64,000 bases of DNA from Ascidiaceihabitans sp029251465 (GCF_042932805.1 NZ_CP170633.1:2914001-2978000); one strand, 5' to 3'; numbered from the stretch's first letter, positions 27,360 to 36,533 are shown. Translations and numbers: made by a program. Notes: generated by a model not told the origin, from the sequence alone.

Positions 27360-29402
27360 ATGACTGCCGAAACGAATGACCGCGAATTGACCCCCGAAGA
27401 GCTGGCCGAGATTGAACGTAAATATGACCCCGAAACGGCGTTTCGACCCACGGGCAAGCAGCTTGGTTTCGTGATCGCCGCCTTTCTTGTGTCGATGTCG
27501 GTCTACCATTTCTACGCCTCAGGTTTTGGCCTGATCCGCGAACTTTTGCACCGCGGCATTCATCTGAGTTTCGTCCTCGGCCTCGTGTTCCTATTGTTCG
27601 GGTTTCGCAAAGAACACGGCACGATTGTGCGCGGCGGGATCACCCGCATCCAAGGCGTTCCGATCCTTGATCTGGTGTTTTCCGTGCTGGCCGTTGGGGC
27701 CGCGTTGTATCTGCCGCTGCTCCCACCCGAAATTGTCTCTGAGCGTGTCGGCAACCCATCGCAGTCGGACGTGTTCATGGGCACCGCCCTGTTGCTTTTG
27801 ACGCTTGAGGCGACCCGCAGATCTGTTGGCCCGACCCTGCCAATCATCGCGTTGTGCTTTGTTGCTTTTGCTTTTTTCGGGCCATGGATGCCCGGCGCGC
27901 TCAAGCACGGTGGGTCTAGCTGGCTTGGCATCATCAACCATTTGTACATGACAAACCAAGGCATCTATGGCGTCGCCATCGGCGTCATGGCGCAATATGT
28001 TTTCCTGTTCATCCTATTCGGTGTCTTGGCCACCCGCATCGGTTTGGGGCAACTTTTCATCGACATGGCGATGGTTATCGCAGGGCGCTATTCAGGTGGC
28101 CCTGCCAAAGTCGCGATCTTTTCATCCGCCTTTATGGGCACGATTTCAGGCTCCTCAATCGCGAACACCGTGACCACCGGTGCGCTGACGATTCCGGCTA
28201 TGAAACGGGTTGGATACCCCGCGCATTTCGCCGCCGCGACCGAGGCCACGGCCTCAACCGGTGGGCAAATCACGCCGCCAATCTTGGGCGCTGCGGCCTT
28301 TATCATGGTCGAATATTTGGAAATCCCGTTGCGTGACGTGTTGGCCGCGGCACTGTTTCCCGCCTTGCTGCACTACTTCGGCATTTTTGTCATGGTTCAC
28401 CTTGAAGCCAAGAAATTGGGCCTGCGTGGCCTGCGCGCCGAAGAGTTGCCCAAGCTTGGCCTCGTGCTGAAAGACCACTGGCTGTCGATCATCCCGTTGA
28501 TCATTTTGGTCTACCTGATCCTGTCGGGCAAAACGCCGGACTATGCAGCGGTCTACGGGATCATCGCTTGCGTCGTGGTTGGATTTCTCAACCCGACCCA
28601 CCGACTGACAATCCCCGATCTTTGGGGCGCGCTATCAACCGGCGCCAAAAGCACATTGGCTGTAGGTGCGGCCGCCGCGACAGTGGGCGTTGTCGTTGGC
28701 GTTGTCACCTTGACCGGCGTCGGTTTTCGACTTGGCTATGTGGTTGTGCAAACGGCCACGGACATCGGTGAATTCGTCGGGGGCATTTGGCCGCTAAGCT
28801 ACTTTACCATCGCGCAATGGGCGCTGTTTTTCTCGCTGGTTTTAATTGCCGTGGCCTGCATCATCATGGGCGCAGGCATCCCGACAACCGCGACCTACAT
28901 CATCTTGGTCGCTGTTGCTGCCCCTGCCCTTGCGCAGTTGCAAGTACAACCGCTCGTCGCGCACTTTTTCGTCTTTTACTACGGGGTGCTCGCAGACATT
29001 ACGCCCCCTGTTGCTTTAGCTGCCTATGCCGCCGCAGGGATTGCGGGGTCAAACCCGTTCCAAACTGGCAACACAGCGTTTAGGCTTGGCATTGCCAAAG
29101 CCCTTGTGCCGTTCGTGTTTGTCTATTCGCCAGCGTTGTTGCTGGTCGCTGACGGGTTCACGTGGTGGGCGTTCACCTACACGCTGATCGGCGCGATGCT
29201 GGGTATCTTTAGCATTGGCGTTGCATTCTCGGGATACCTGATCGCGCCATTGAAAACATGGCAGCGCTGGTGGATCGGACTGGCATCATTTTTGTTCATC
29301 GCACCGGGCGTGACGACAATGGCGATTGGTCTCGTTTTGGTGGCCCCCATCCTGCTTTGGCAGATCCCGCAAAAGCGTCGGCACAGCAGTGAGATCAAGT
29401 AA
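27360..29402 (+). CDS. TRAP transporter fused permease (small and large subunits, TAXI type)
   Basis: A 680-aa polytopic membrane protein starting at ATG 27360 with AAGGTG upstream. The N-terminal part (about 30-190) carries the 4-helix DctQ-like portion. From about 190 onward is the 12-helix DctM-like portion, with motifs GTISGSSIANTVTTGALTIPAMKRVGY, EATASTGGQITPPILGAAAF and GAGIPTTATYIILV, and near the end the ITPPVALAAYAAAGIAGSNPFQTG block. This fusion is the normal form for TAXI transporters, which take up an organic substrate driven by Na+ or H+. Its binding protein is immediately upstream. It ends before the photosynthesis genes begin. Confidence 0.95.
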   Translation: MTAETNDRELTPEELAEIERKYDPETAFRPTGKQLGFVIAAFLVSMSVYHFYASGFGLIRELLHRGIHLSFVLGLVFLLFGFRKEHGTIVRGGITRIQGVPILDLVFSVLAVGAALYLPLLPPEIVSERVGNPSQSDVFMGTALLLLTLEATRRSVGPTLPIIALCFVAFAFFGPWMPGALKHGGSSWLGIINHLYMTNQGIYGVAIGVMAQYVFLFILFGVLATRIGLGQLFIDMAMVIAGRYSGGPAKVAIFSSAFMGTISGSSIANTVTTGALTIPAMKRVGYPAHFAAATEATASTGGQITPPILGAAAFIMVEYLEIPLRDVLAAALFPALLHYFGIFVMVHLEAKKLGLRGLRAEELPKLGLVLKDHWLSIIPLIILVYLILSGKTPDYAAVYGIIACVVVGFLNPTHRLTIPDLWGALSTGAKSTLAVGAAAATVGVVVGVVTLTGVGFRLGYVVVQTATDIGEFVGGIWPLSYFTIAQWALFFSLVLIAVACIIMGAGIPTTATYIILVAVAAPALAQLQVQPLVAHFFVFYYGVLADITPPVALAAYAAAGIAGSNPFQTGNTAFRLGIAKALVPFVFVYSPALLLVADGFTWWAFTYTLIGAMLGIFSIGVAFSGYLIAPLKTWQRWWIGLASFLFIAPGVTTMAIGLVLVAPILLWQIPQKRRHSSEIK

Positions 29403-29594
29403 AACCCAACGCCCAAGACCGACCCTGAGAGGGAATCCGCCGATCAAATTTCAATTTAAAGTTATATTTTTGAATGGAGTAAGGGTTACACCGGACATTT
29501 GAGATCGTTATTTTTTGCTATGCTCTTGCCTGCCTCCACCTCTGACCTACCCTTTTAATTTCGTCGATGGAACGAATTGGGGGGCACGGTACAT

Positions 29595-30428
29595 ATGGCA
29601 CATGCAAGCACCACATTCTGTGAAGACAGGTACAGACGGTCTTTTGAGGAACTTAGTTCTCTCGGGCTGAAATTGCCCGAAGGGTCGTTCGCATTCCTCG
29701 CCAGCGAAGTGTTGAACCGGGTCTCGCAGCACGCCGCCTTGCAAAACCAAATGCCGATCCAAACCACAGATGCGGAGATCGAAGAACTGTCTTTGGCGCT
29801 GATTTCCCAGCAAAGCGATGCAGGATCACAGTTCATTTTTGACCTCCAAAGCAAAGGCGCTTCTGTTGAAAACGTCTACCTTAGCTATCTTGCGCATGCA
29901 GCGCGCAGGCTTGGCGTGTGGTGGGAAGAAGATCGCGTCAGCCTGTTGGATGTCACTGTGGGCACTGGGCGTATTTACGCGATCATGCGTGCCATGGCCG
30001 ACCTGTTCGATCTGCCCGACATTCACCACAACAAAACCGCCGTATTTTCCGCAGTGCCCGGCGAAACCCACACATTGGGCGTGCGCATGGCCGCAGATCT
30101 GTTTCGCAAAAGCGGTTGGGAAATTGATCTGAAAATCGGCCTGTCGCATGACGACCTTGTGGCTGATCTGGCCAAAAGCAACCACGTGCTGATCGGTCTG
30201 TCCGGTGGTGGCGAACACTGTATCGTCGAACTTGCCCGCCTTGTGGTCGCCCTGCGGATCAGCAACCCGAAGGCGCTGATTTTCGTAAGCGGCAACATCG
30301 TGACCGAATCGCGCGAGGTCATCGAATCGATGGACGTGGATGCAATGTCGAACGATTTTGAAGAGGCACACGCCCTAATGGACCAGCTTTGGACCCAAGC
30401 TAAGGCCTCCGCGCGCGCCAAAACGTGA
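29595..30428 (+). CDS. cobalamin-binding AerR/PpaA-like protein upstream of bchG
   Basis: A 277-aa cytosolic protein. The C-terminal half has a B12-binding Rossmann domain with GETHTLGVRMAADLF, where the histidine (HTLG) matches the cobalamin-ligating His of AerR/PpaA. The middle helical region has LGVWWEEDRVSLLDVTVGTGRIY, the cap-type segment seen in CarH and AerR. No DNA-binding domain is seen. It shares the W..DR.S...V..G..R and HTLG patterns with the PpaA copy at 58.2-59.0 kb, so it is a paralogue. Likely role: a light- or B12-responsive modulator of photosystem gene expression. ATG 29595 is chosen over the in-frame TTG at 29577; the ribosome site (GGGGGG) is imperfect. Confidence 0.8.
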   Translation: MAHASTTFCEDRYRRSFEELSSLGLKLPEGSFAFLASEVLNRVSQHAALQNQMPIQTTDAEIEELSLALISQQSDAGSQFIFDLQSKGASVENVYLSYLAHAARRLGVWWEEDRVSLLDVTVGTGRIYAIMRAMADLFDLPDIHHNKTAVFSAVPGETHTLGVRMAADLFRKSGWEIDLKIGLSHDDLVADLAKSNHVLIGLSGGGEHCIVELARLVVALRISNPKALIFVSGNIVTESREVIESMDVDAMSNDFEEAHALMDQLWTQAKASARAKT

Positions 30429-30447
30429 TCTGAACGGCAAACGCAAA

Positions 30448-30500
30448 TGTAAATCAAACATTACACTTGCTGGATGCATATGTGTCAGACTAATCTGACA
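30448..30500 (+). promoter_or_regulatory. two PpsR/CrtJ-type operators and promoter of bchG
   Basis: TGTAAATCAAACATTACA (30448-30465) and TGTCAGACTAATCTGACA (30483-30500) both fit TGT-N12-ACA, with starts 35 nt apart. A sigma-70-like pair TTGCTG (30467-30472), 18-nt spacer, TAATCT (30491-30496) lies between and within them. The second operator therefore covers the -10 box and ends 2 nt before the bchG ATG. Binding of PpsR, encoded in this window, would block initiation under oxygen. This follows known CrtJ/PpsR logic and has not been shown here. Confidence 0.8.
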
Positions 30501-30502
30501 TT

Positions 30503-31414
30503 ATGTCTACATTTGATACTTTTCCAGATCCACAATCTGCGCGCCGTTTCCCGGAACCTGCAGCAGCACTGCGCCTGATCAAACCTATTACATGGTTCCC
30601 GCCGATGTGGGCCTATCTGTGTGGCGTGGTGTCTTCGGGCGCGTCCGCCGAGGGCAAAATCGAGCTGGTTATCCTTGGCGTGGTTTTGGCCGGTCCTGTC
30701 GTTTGCGGGATGAGCCAAGCGGCAAACGATTGGTGCGACCGCCATGTGGATGCCATCAACGAACCTGATCGCCCCATCCCGTCAGGACGCATTCCGGGCC
30801 GTTGGGGTTTGTGGATCGCATTGGCCATGTCGGTACTATCCCTCGTTGTCGGCTACCAGTTGGGCCCTTGGGGCTTTGGCGCGACCATCTTTGGCGTCCT
30901 TGCGGCGTGGGCCTATTCCGCTGAACCCATGCGTCTCAAACGCTCTGGCTGGTGGGGGCCGGGGCTGGTCGGGCTGTGCTACGAAGGATTGCCGTGGTTC
31001 ACGGGTGCCGCCGTTTTGTCGGCAGGTGCACCGTCTTGGCAGATCATCGCGATTGCCGCGCTCTATGCGATCGGCGCACACGGCATCATGACCCTAAACG
31101 ATTTCAAAGCGCTTGAGGGCGACCGCAAGACGGGCGTGAATTCACTACCTGTCACGCTGGGGCCACAGCGCGCAGCCAAGGTCGCCTGCTGGATCATGGC
31201 CATCCCCCAAATCATCGTCATCGGCGCGCTAACGCTTTGGGACAAACCGTGGCACGCATTGGCAATCACCGCCGTTTTGATCGCACAACTGGCCGCGATG
31301 CGTTTCTTGTTGCGCGACCCGAAAGGCAAAGCGCCGTGGTACAACGGCACCGGAATTACGCTGTATGTTTCCGGCATGATGATCGCCGCTTTTGCATTGC
31401 GAGGCTTGTCATGA
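30503..31414 (+). CDS. bchG: bacteriochlorophyll synthase (phytyl/geranylgeranyl transferase)
   Basis: A 303-aa UbiA-family prenyltransferase that esterifies bacteriochlorophyllide a with geranylgeranyl diphosphate in the inner membrane. The N-terminal ALRLIKPITWFPPMWAYLCG is nearly identical to Rhodobacter BchG. The first Asp motif NDWCDRHVD (about 75-83) and a later NDFKALEGD bind the Mg-diphosphate, and multiple helices follow. ATG 30503 agrees with homologues but has no Shine-Dalgarno, because the operator and -10 box lie directly against it; the message may be leaderless. The stop overlaps the next gene (ATGA), so bchG-orf428-bchP-idi form one operon. Confidence 0.97.
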   Translation: MSTFDTFPDPQSARRFPEPAAALRLIKPITWFPPMWAYLCGVVSSGASAEGKIELVILGVVLAGPVVCGMSQAANDWCDRHVDAINEPDRPIPSGRIPGRWGLWIALAMSVLSLVVGYQLGPWGFGATIFGVLAAWAYSAEPMRLKRSGWWGPGLVGLCYEGLPWFTGAAVLSAGAPSWQIIAIAALYAIGAHGIMTLNDFKALEGDRKTGVNSLPVTLGPQRAAKVACWIMAIPQIIVIGALTLWDKPWHALAITAVLIAQLAAMRFLLRDPKGKAPWYNGTGITLYVSGMMIAAFALRGLS

Positions 31415-32697
31415 CGCTCAGTTGGACACAGATCGCGCGGCTAGGGCTGGTGCAGATGGCGCTGGGTGCGATTGTGGTTTTGACCACTTCGACGCTGAAC
31501 CGCTTGATGGTTGTTGAATACGCACTGCCTGCCATTCTGCCCGGCGCATTGGTCGGGTTGCACTACGGCATCCAACTGTCACGACCGCGCTGGGGCTTCA
31601 CGTCTGACACCGGCGGCAACCGGACCCGTTGGATCATCGGTGGTATGGCAATTTTGGCACTGGGTGGCTTTGGAGCTGCCTTTGCAGTGACCTTGTTTGA
31701 GCAAAGCTTTGGTCTCGGGATCGCCCTGTCAGTGCTGGCCTACGCGCTGATCGGTATTGGCGTCGGGGCCTCTGGCACGTCGCTATTGGCGCTATTGGCA
31801 AGCGCCACCGCCCCGCATCGTCGCGCGGCGGCAGCAACAATCACATGGCTGATGATGATCTTTGGGATCGCGATGACCGCTGGAATTTCCGGCAGCTTTC
31901 TGGACCCTTTTACGCCTGCCCGTTTGCTAAGCGTTGTCGCAGTTGTCGTAACCGCCGCCATGCTGCTGACGATTGTCGCCGTGGGGCGGATCGAACAGCA
32001 TGTACATGCACAACCTGAAACCCAAACGCCAACGCCGTTTTGGGAAGGCATGACGCAGATTTGGGCCGAACCAAAAACCCGCAATTTCACCTTGTTCGTA
32101 TTTCTGTCGATGAACGCCTATTTCATGCAAGAACTGATCCTTGAACCGTTTGCCGGCCTCGTTTTTGACTTTACGCCCGGCCAATCCACAGCCCTGAGCG
32201 GTGCGCAAAACGGTGGTGTTTTTGTCGGTATGCTGACCGTCGGGATTGCAAGCACAGCACTCAAGATCGGCGCACTGCGCAGTTGGGTCGTGGCGGGTTG
32301 CCTTGGTTCCGCCGCCGTCCTTGGCATGATCTGCATGGCGGGATTTGGCAGCACAGCGGTTCCGTTCACCGCCCTTGTGGTCGCACTCGGGTTCTTTAAC
32401 GGCATGTTTGCCGTCGCAGCGATTGGCGCAATGATGAGCCTTGCATCCCAAGGACGCGGCCAGCGCGAAGGCACCCGCATGGGGCTGTGGGGCGCCGCCC
32501 AGGCCATGGCCGCTGGTTTCGGCGGACTTGCAGGGGCCGCTGCCGTCGATGTTGCACGCGGGTTTTGGGCAGACGGCCCGGCCTTTGGAATTGTGTTCGC
32601 GGCAGAGGCCGCATTGTTCCTTGTCGCCGCGATCATGGCCGCACGGGTTATGGAAAATTCAGCGCAGCCAAACGCCGCGCTCGTACCGGGAGAATAG
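31411..32697 (+). CDS. PucC/LhaA-family membrane protein (orf428 between bchG and bchP)
   Basis: A 428-aa protein with about 12 membrane helices, of the BCH2/PucC branch of the major facilitator superfamily. Typical segments are TLNRLMVVEYALPAILPGALVGLHY near the start and RPRWGFTSDTGGNRTRWI. PucC and LhaA assist assembly of light-harvesting complexes. The bchG-bchP copy, also 428 aa in Rhodobacter sphaeroides, is thought to help pigment delivery or bacteriochlorophyll synthase function. Its ATG at 31411 overlaps the bchG stop (ATGA). A much longer frame opening at 31237 is inside bchG and rejected as a start. Confidence 0.93.
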   Translation: MTLSWTQIARLGLVQMALGAIVVLTTSTLNRLMVVEYALPAILPGALVGLHYGIQLSRPRWGFTSDTGGNRTRWIIGGMAILALGGFGAAFAVTLFEQSFGLGIALSVLAYALIGIGVGASGTSLLALLASATAPHRRAAAATITWLMMIFGIAMTAGISGSFLDPFTPARLLSVVAVVVTAAMLLTIVAVGRIEQHVHAQPETQTPTPFWEGMTQIWAEPKTRNFTLFVFLSMNAYFMQELILEPFAGLVFDFTPGQSTALSGAQNGGVFVGMLTVGIASTALKIGALRSWVVAGCLGSAAVLGMICMAGFGSTAVPFTALVVALGFFNGMFAVAAIGAMMSLASQGRGQREGTRMGLWGAAQAMAAGFGGLAGAAAVDVARGFWADGPAFGIVFAAEAALFLVAAIMAARVMENSAQPNAALVPGE

Positions 32698-32699
32698 CG

Positions 32700-33878
32700 A
32701 TGTATGACGTAGTTATTGTCGGAGGTGGCCCATCAGGGGCCATTGCGGCCGAAGACCTCGCGCGATCAGGTAAATCAGTTGCGTTCATTGACCGCGATGG
32801 GCGGATCAAACCCTGCGGGGGTGCCGTCCCCCCTCGGTTGATCCAGGATTTCGACATTCCCGACAGCCAGATCGTTGCCCGCATCAACACCGCGCGCATG
32901 ATTTCGCCCTCACAGCGCCACGTCGATATTCCCATCGAAAACGGGTACGTTGGCATGGTCGACCGCGAACATTTCGACGAATTCCTGCGGGTTCGCGCCC
33001 ACCGCGCCGGCGCACATCGTTTCACCGGCACGTTCATCCGCATTGATCGTGACGCAGATGGCACCAAAGTCATCTACCGCGACAAAGCATCGGGCAATCA
33101 AATGGAGCTCGCAACCAAGCTGATCATCGGCGCGGACGGGGCCCGGTCCAACGTCGCCAAAGCCGAGGTCCCCGGGTGCGAAAAAATCCCGTATGTCATC
33201 GCGTATCATGAAATCATCGAAGCCCCTGACGCGCGCGAAGGATACGACCCATTGCGGTGCGACGTGATCTATGACGGCGCGATTTCGCCGGATTTCTACG
33301 GTTGGGTTTTCCCCCACGGCAAATCCGCGAGTGTCGGCATGGGCACTGGCATCGACGGCGTTGATCTAAAGAAAGCAACGGCAGAATTGCGCGCGGCGTC
33401 TGGCTTGCAAGACTGCAAAACCATCCGCAAAGAAGGCGCGCCTATCCCACTGCGCCCCATGGACAAATGGGACAATGGCAGCGACGTGCTGCTGGCCGGT
33501 GACGCCGCTGGCGTCGTCGCCCCGTCGTCCGGCGAAGGTATTTATTACGCGATGGTCGGCGGGCGCGTGGCGGCAACGGCGGCGGCCGCGTGTTTGCAAA
33601 GCGGGCGGGTCAAGGACTTGCAACTGGCGCGCAAACTGTTCATGCGCGAACACAAAGGTGTTTTCAAAGTGCTCGGAGCCATGCAAAATGCCTACTACCG
33701 CAGTGATGCGCGGCGCGAACGGTTCGTGTCCTTGTGCCATGATGTGGATGTGCAGAAATTGACGTTCGAGGCCTACATGAACAAGAAACTGGTCGCAGCC
33801 CGCCCCTTGGCGCACCTGAAAATCGGGATCAAAAACCTGGCCCATTTGACAGGCATCGTATCCGAGACGCGCATCTAA
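32700..33878 (+). CDS. bchP: geranylgeranyl-bacteriochlorophyll reductase
   Basis: A 392-aa flavoprotein that reduces the geranylgeranyl tail of bacteriochlorophyll to phytyl. The N-terminal FAD fold is VVIVGGGPSGAIAAEDLARSG (about 4-24), followed by CGGAVPPRLIQDFDIP, typical of BchP/ChlP. Further on are LIIGADGARSNVAKAEVP, GWVFPHGKSASVGMGTG and LAGDAAGVVAPSSGEGIYYAM, the second FAD motif. The start at 32700 is 2 nt after the orf428 stop and gives the family-standard MYDVVIVGGG N-terminus. The stop TAA shares its last base with the idi start (TAATG). Confidence 0.97.
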   Translation: MYDVVIVGGGPSGAIAAEDLARSGKSVAFIDRDGRIKPCGGAVPPRLIQDFDIPDSQIVARINTARMISPSQRHVDIPIENGYVGMVDREHFDEFLRVRAHRAGAHRFTGTFIRIDRDADGTKVIYRDKASGNQMELATKLIIGADGARSNVAKAEVPGCEKIPYVIAYHEIIEAPDAREGYDPLRCDVIYDGAISPDFYGWVFPHGKSASVGMGTGIDGVDLKKATAELRAASGLQDCKTIRKEGAPIPLRPMDKWDNGSDVLLAGDAAGVVAPSSGEGIYYAMVGGRVAATAAAACLQSGRVKDLQLARKLFMREHKGVFKVLGAMQNAYYRSDARRERFVSLCHDVDVQKLTFEAYMNKKLVAARPLAHLKIGIKNLAHLTGIVSETRI

Positions 33879-34408
33879 TGACGATCATGATCCCCGCCTG
33901 GATTGACGGCAAATTGCAACCTTTCGAAAAACTGGCAGCGCACCAACAAGGCGTGCGCCACATGGCTGTTTCGGTGTTTGTGATGGCGCAAGGCAAGGTG
34001 CTGATCCAGCAACGCGCGTTGGGCAAATATCACACGCCGGGCCTGTGGGCGAACACCTGCTGCACACACCCGATTTGGAACGAAGACATGACCGTTTGTG
34101 CCGTGCGTCGTCTGGATGACGAGCTTGGGATCAAAGGATTATCCCCCGTTCATCGCGGCGAAGTTGAGTACCGTGCAGACGTCGGTGGCGGGTTGATCGA
34201 GCATGAGGTCGTTCAGGTTTTTCTGGCCGAAACCACGCTGGATCTGGCGCTAGATTTGAACCCGGACGAGGTCATGAACACCCGCTGGGTCGATTATCAC
34301 GAACTGATCGCCGAGGTGCAGCGCGAGCCTGAAAAATTCACGCCGTGGCTTAGCATCTACCTTGCCAAACACAGCGATTTAATCTTTGGCGACGCGCTCG
34401 CGTCCTAA
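33878..34408 (+). CDS. idi: isopentenyl-diphosphate delta-isomerase (type 1)
   Basis: A 176-aa Nudix-fold enzyme interconverting IPP and DMAPP, the precursors of carotenoids and the bacteriochlorophyll tail. The active-site Cys lies in NTCCTHP (about 59-65), the Nudix-like helix AVRRLDDELGI is at 75-85, and the metal-binding Glu region EHEVVQVF is near 108-115. The gene is translationally coupled to bchP by a 1-nt overlap. It converges on dxs with only 5 nt between the stops, so the two precursor genes meet tail to tail. Confidence 0.95.
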   Translation: MTIMIPAWIDGKLQPFEKLAAHQQGVRHMAVSVFVMAQGKVLIQQRALGKYHTPGLWANTCCTHPIWNEDMTVCAVRRLDDELGIKGLSPVHRGEVEYRADVGGGLIEHEVVQVFLAETTLDLALDLNPDEVMNTRWVDYHELIAEVQREPEKFTPWLSIYLAKHSDLIFGDALAS

Positions 34409-34413
34409 CGCAG

Positions 34414-36321
34414 CTACACCTCTAGCAGAGTCCCAAGACCTGCTGCTTGCATCGCGCTGGCAGCGATATCTGTCGCCTTCAGACCAGCGTCCGCATACAT
34501 TGCATCTGGTGCTGCTTGGTCGATGAAACGATCCGGCAGCGTCATTGTGCGCACCGCAAGGTGACCGTCCAACAGCCCTTCGTTGGCGAGGTAGTGCAAG
34601 ACCATCGCCCCAAAACCACCTTGCGCGCCTTGCTCAACCGTCAACAACACGCGGTGGCTTTTAGCGAGTTGGCGGATCAAGGCGTGATCCAGTGGTTTCG
34701 CAAAACGTGCGTCCGCGATGGTCACAGAAATTCCGTTGGCCTCAAGCATTTTGGCGGCTCTGCGGCCTTCCCCCAGATGCGCGCCAAACGACAGAATGGC
34801 GATGTCTGATCCGTCTTGGATGATGCGACCTTTGCCGATTTCCAGCGCCTCGCCCATGTCGGGAATTTCAACGCCTTCGCCTTCGCCGCGTGGGTAGCGG
34901 AACGCGATCGGACCGCTGTCGTGCGCAGCTGCAGTGGCGACCATGTGCACGAGTTCAGCCTCGTCTGCGGCGGCCATCACGGTCATGTTTGGCAGGGCAG
35001 AAAGGTAACCCACGTCGAACGCGCCTGCGTGCGTGGCCCCATCGGCACCGACCAAACCGGCGCGGTCAATCGCGAAACGCACCGGCAGGTTTTGCAAGGC
35101 AACGTCATGCACGATTTGATCGTAGCCGCGTTGCAAGAACGTCGAATAGATCGCACAGAACGGACGTAACCCGCCAGCAGCAAGGCCCGCAGCAAATGTC
35201 ACGCCGTGTTGTTCTGCGATGCCAACGTCAAAGACGCGCGCGGGGAATCGATCCGCTAAAATGTCGAGCCCCGTGCCCGATGGCATCGCGGCAGTGACTG
35301 CGACGATCTTGGAATCCGTCTCGGCATGTTTGGTCAACGCGGTTCCGAACACCTTGGTGTAGGACGGGGCGTTCGCGCGTTTCTTGGCCTGTGTACCGCT
35401 GGTCACGTCGAATTTTGCAACGCCGTGGTATTTGTCGGCAGATGCTTCGGCGGGGGCGTACCCTTTGCCTTTGACCGTGCAGCAGTGAATCAAAACCGGA
35501 CCTGTGGCGCGGGTGTGTGCAGCGCGCAAAACGCTGAGAACCTGTGTCAGATCGTGCCCGTCGATGGGGCCGATGTACTGGAACCCCAGTTCTTCGAACA
35601 TCGTGCCGTTGCCGCCTGTGACGCCTGTCACCAACTGACGCGCGCGGCGGGCGTGGTCGCGCAAGGGGCCGGGCAAGGCTGTCTCAAACCCTTTGGCCAT
35701 CGTGTGCAATTCGCCAAAGGGTGAGGCGTACAAACCGGACAGATATTTCGACATGGCACCGACGGGCGGCGCGATGCTCATTTCGTTGTCGTTCAGGATC
35801 ACGAACATACGCCGACCTTCGGCCCCTGCGTTGTTCAGTGCCTCGTAGGCCATGCCCGCGCTGATCGACCCGTCGCCGATCACGGCAACCGCGTCGCCGG
35901 TGGGCTGCCCCATGTCGCGTGCGACAGTAAAACCCAACGCGGCTGAAATCGAGGTCGAACTGTGCGCTGCCCCAAACGGGTCGAATTCAGACTCGCTGCG
36001 TTTGGTGAAGCCAGACAGCCCGCCCTCTTGGCGCAGGGTTGGCATGCGCGCGCGGCGACCTGTCAACACTTTGTGCGGATAACATTGGTGGCCCACATCC
36101 CAGATGATTTTGTCGCGCGGGGTGTCAAAAACAGCGTGCAGCGCAACCGTCAGTTCAACCACCCCAAGGGATGACCCCAGATGACCGCCCGTTTGGGCAA
36201 CCGCATTGATGACTTCGCAGCGCAGTTCATCCGCGAGCTGGCCCAGCTGGGCATCGCTGAGCGATTTCATGTCTGACGGTTCGCTCACGCGGTCCAGGAC
36301 CGGGGTGTTGGGACGGGACAT
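34414..36321 (-). CDS. dxs: 1-deoxy-D-xylulose-5-phosphate synthase
   Basis: A 635-aa TPP enzyme catalysing the first step of the MEP isoprenoid pathway (pyruvate + glyceraldehyde-3-phosphate). The TPP motif VIGDGSISAGMAYEALNNAG is in the N-terminal domain, with HQCYPHKVLTGRR and GGLSGFTKRSESEFD before it. The transketolase pyrimidine-binding region (FDVGIAEQHGVTFAAGLA) and a C-terminal transketolase domain follow. ATG 36321 is chosen because AAAGGA lies 7 nt upstream and homologues start there; an in-frame ATG 21 nt earlier lacks this. It lies directly downstream of pufX, tying isoprenoid supply to the puf superoperon. Confidence 0.97.
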   Translation of the reverse strand: MSRPNTPVLDRVSEPSDMKSLSDAQLGQLADELRCEVINAVAQTGGHLGSSLGVVELTVALHAVFDTPRDKIIWDVGHQCYPHKVLTGRRARMPTLRQEGGLSGFTKRSESEFDPFGAAHSSTSISAALGFTVARDMGQPTGDAVAVIGDGSISAGMAYEALNNAGAEGRRMFVILNDNEMSIAPPVGAMSKYLSGLYASPFGELHTMAKGFETALPGPLRDHARRARQLVTGVTGGNGTMFEELGFQYIGPIDGHDLTQVLSVLRAAHTRATGPVLIHCCTVKGKGYAPAEASADKYHGVAKFDVTSGTQAKKRANAPSYTKVFGTALTKHAETDSKIVAVTAAMPSGTGLDILADRFPARVFDVGIAEQHGVTFAAGLAAGGLRPFCAIYSTFLQRGYDQIVHDVALQNLPVRFAIDRAGLVGADGATHAGAFDVGYLSALPNMTVMAAADEAELVHMVATAAAHDSGPIAFRYPRGEGEGVEIPDMGEALEIGKGRIIQDGSDIAILSFGAHLGEGRRAAKMLEANGISVTIADARFAKPLDHALIRQLAKSHRVLLTVEQGAQGGFGAMVLHYLANEGLLDGHLAVRTMTLPDRFIDQAAPDAMYADAGLKATDIAASAMQAAGLGTLLEV

Positions 36322-36377
36322 GGGATGTCCTTTCATCTGCATAAGATGGGTTGTGGCTAGGCCTGATGGCCGGGGAA

Positions 36378-36412
36378 CAGATGACGCGTCGCCCTAAAGC
36401 TGGCGACATCTG
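36378..36412 (-). other. candidate hairpin between pufX and dxs
   Basis: CAGAT (36378-36382) and GTCGCC (36388-36393) pair with GGCGAC (36402-36407) and ATCTG (36408-36412), with a 5-nt bulge and an 8-nt loop. It lies about 60-90 nt upstream of dxs in the 212-nt pufX-dxs gap. A second weaker inverted repeat (GGGCGA ... TCGCCC, 36502-36519) lies just after the pufX stop. Neither has a T tract, so they may be mRNA-stability elements rather than terminators. I see no clear promoter or PpsR operator in the gap. Confidence 0.4.
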
Positions 36413-36533
36413 TCTCCCGTAGCCAACAGGAGTGTCGGGGTGTCGAGCCTCCGACGTATCAGGGCACCCAAGGGACCGGGTTTCCTAATCTGGGGTGGGC
36501 GGGGCGAAACAGATCGCCCGAGCGCCCGAAAGT

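Noticed and set aside
29490..29560. Possible promoter (TTGAGA ... TATGCT) for the B12-binding gene
   Set aside because: The spacer is only 14 nt and there is no PpsR operator, so it was not listed.
31237..31410. Upstream extension of the PucC-like protein
   Set aside because: It lies within bchG in another frame; the ATGA overlap at 31411 matches homologues.
32487..32699. N-terminal extension of bchP by 71 codons
   Set aside because: It overlaps the end of orf428 and lacks conservation; MYDVVIVGGG at 32700 is the family start.
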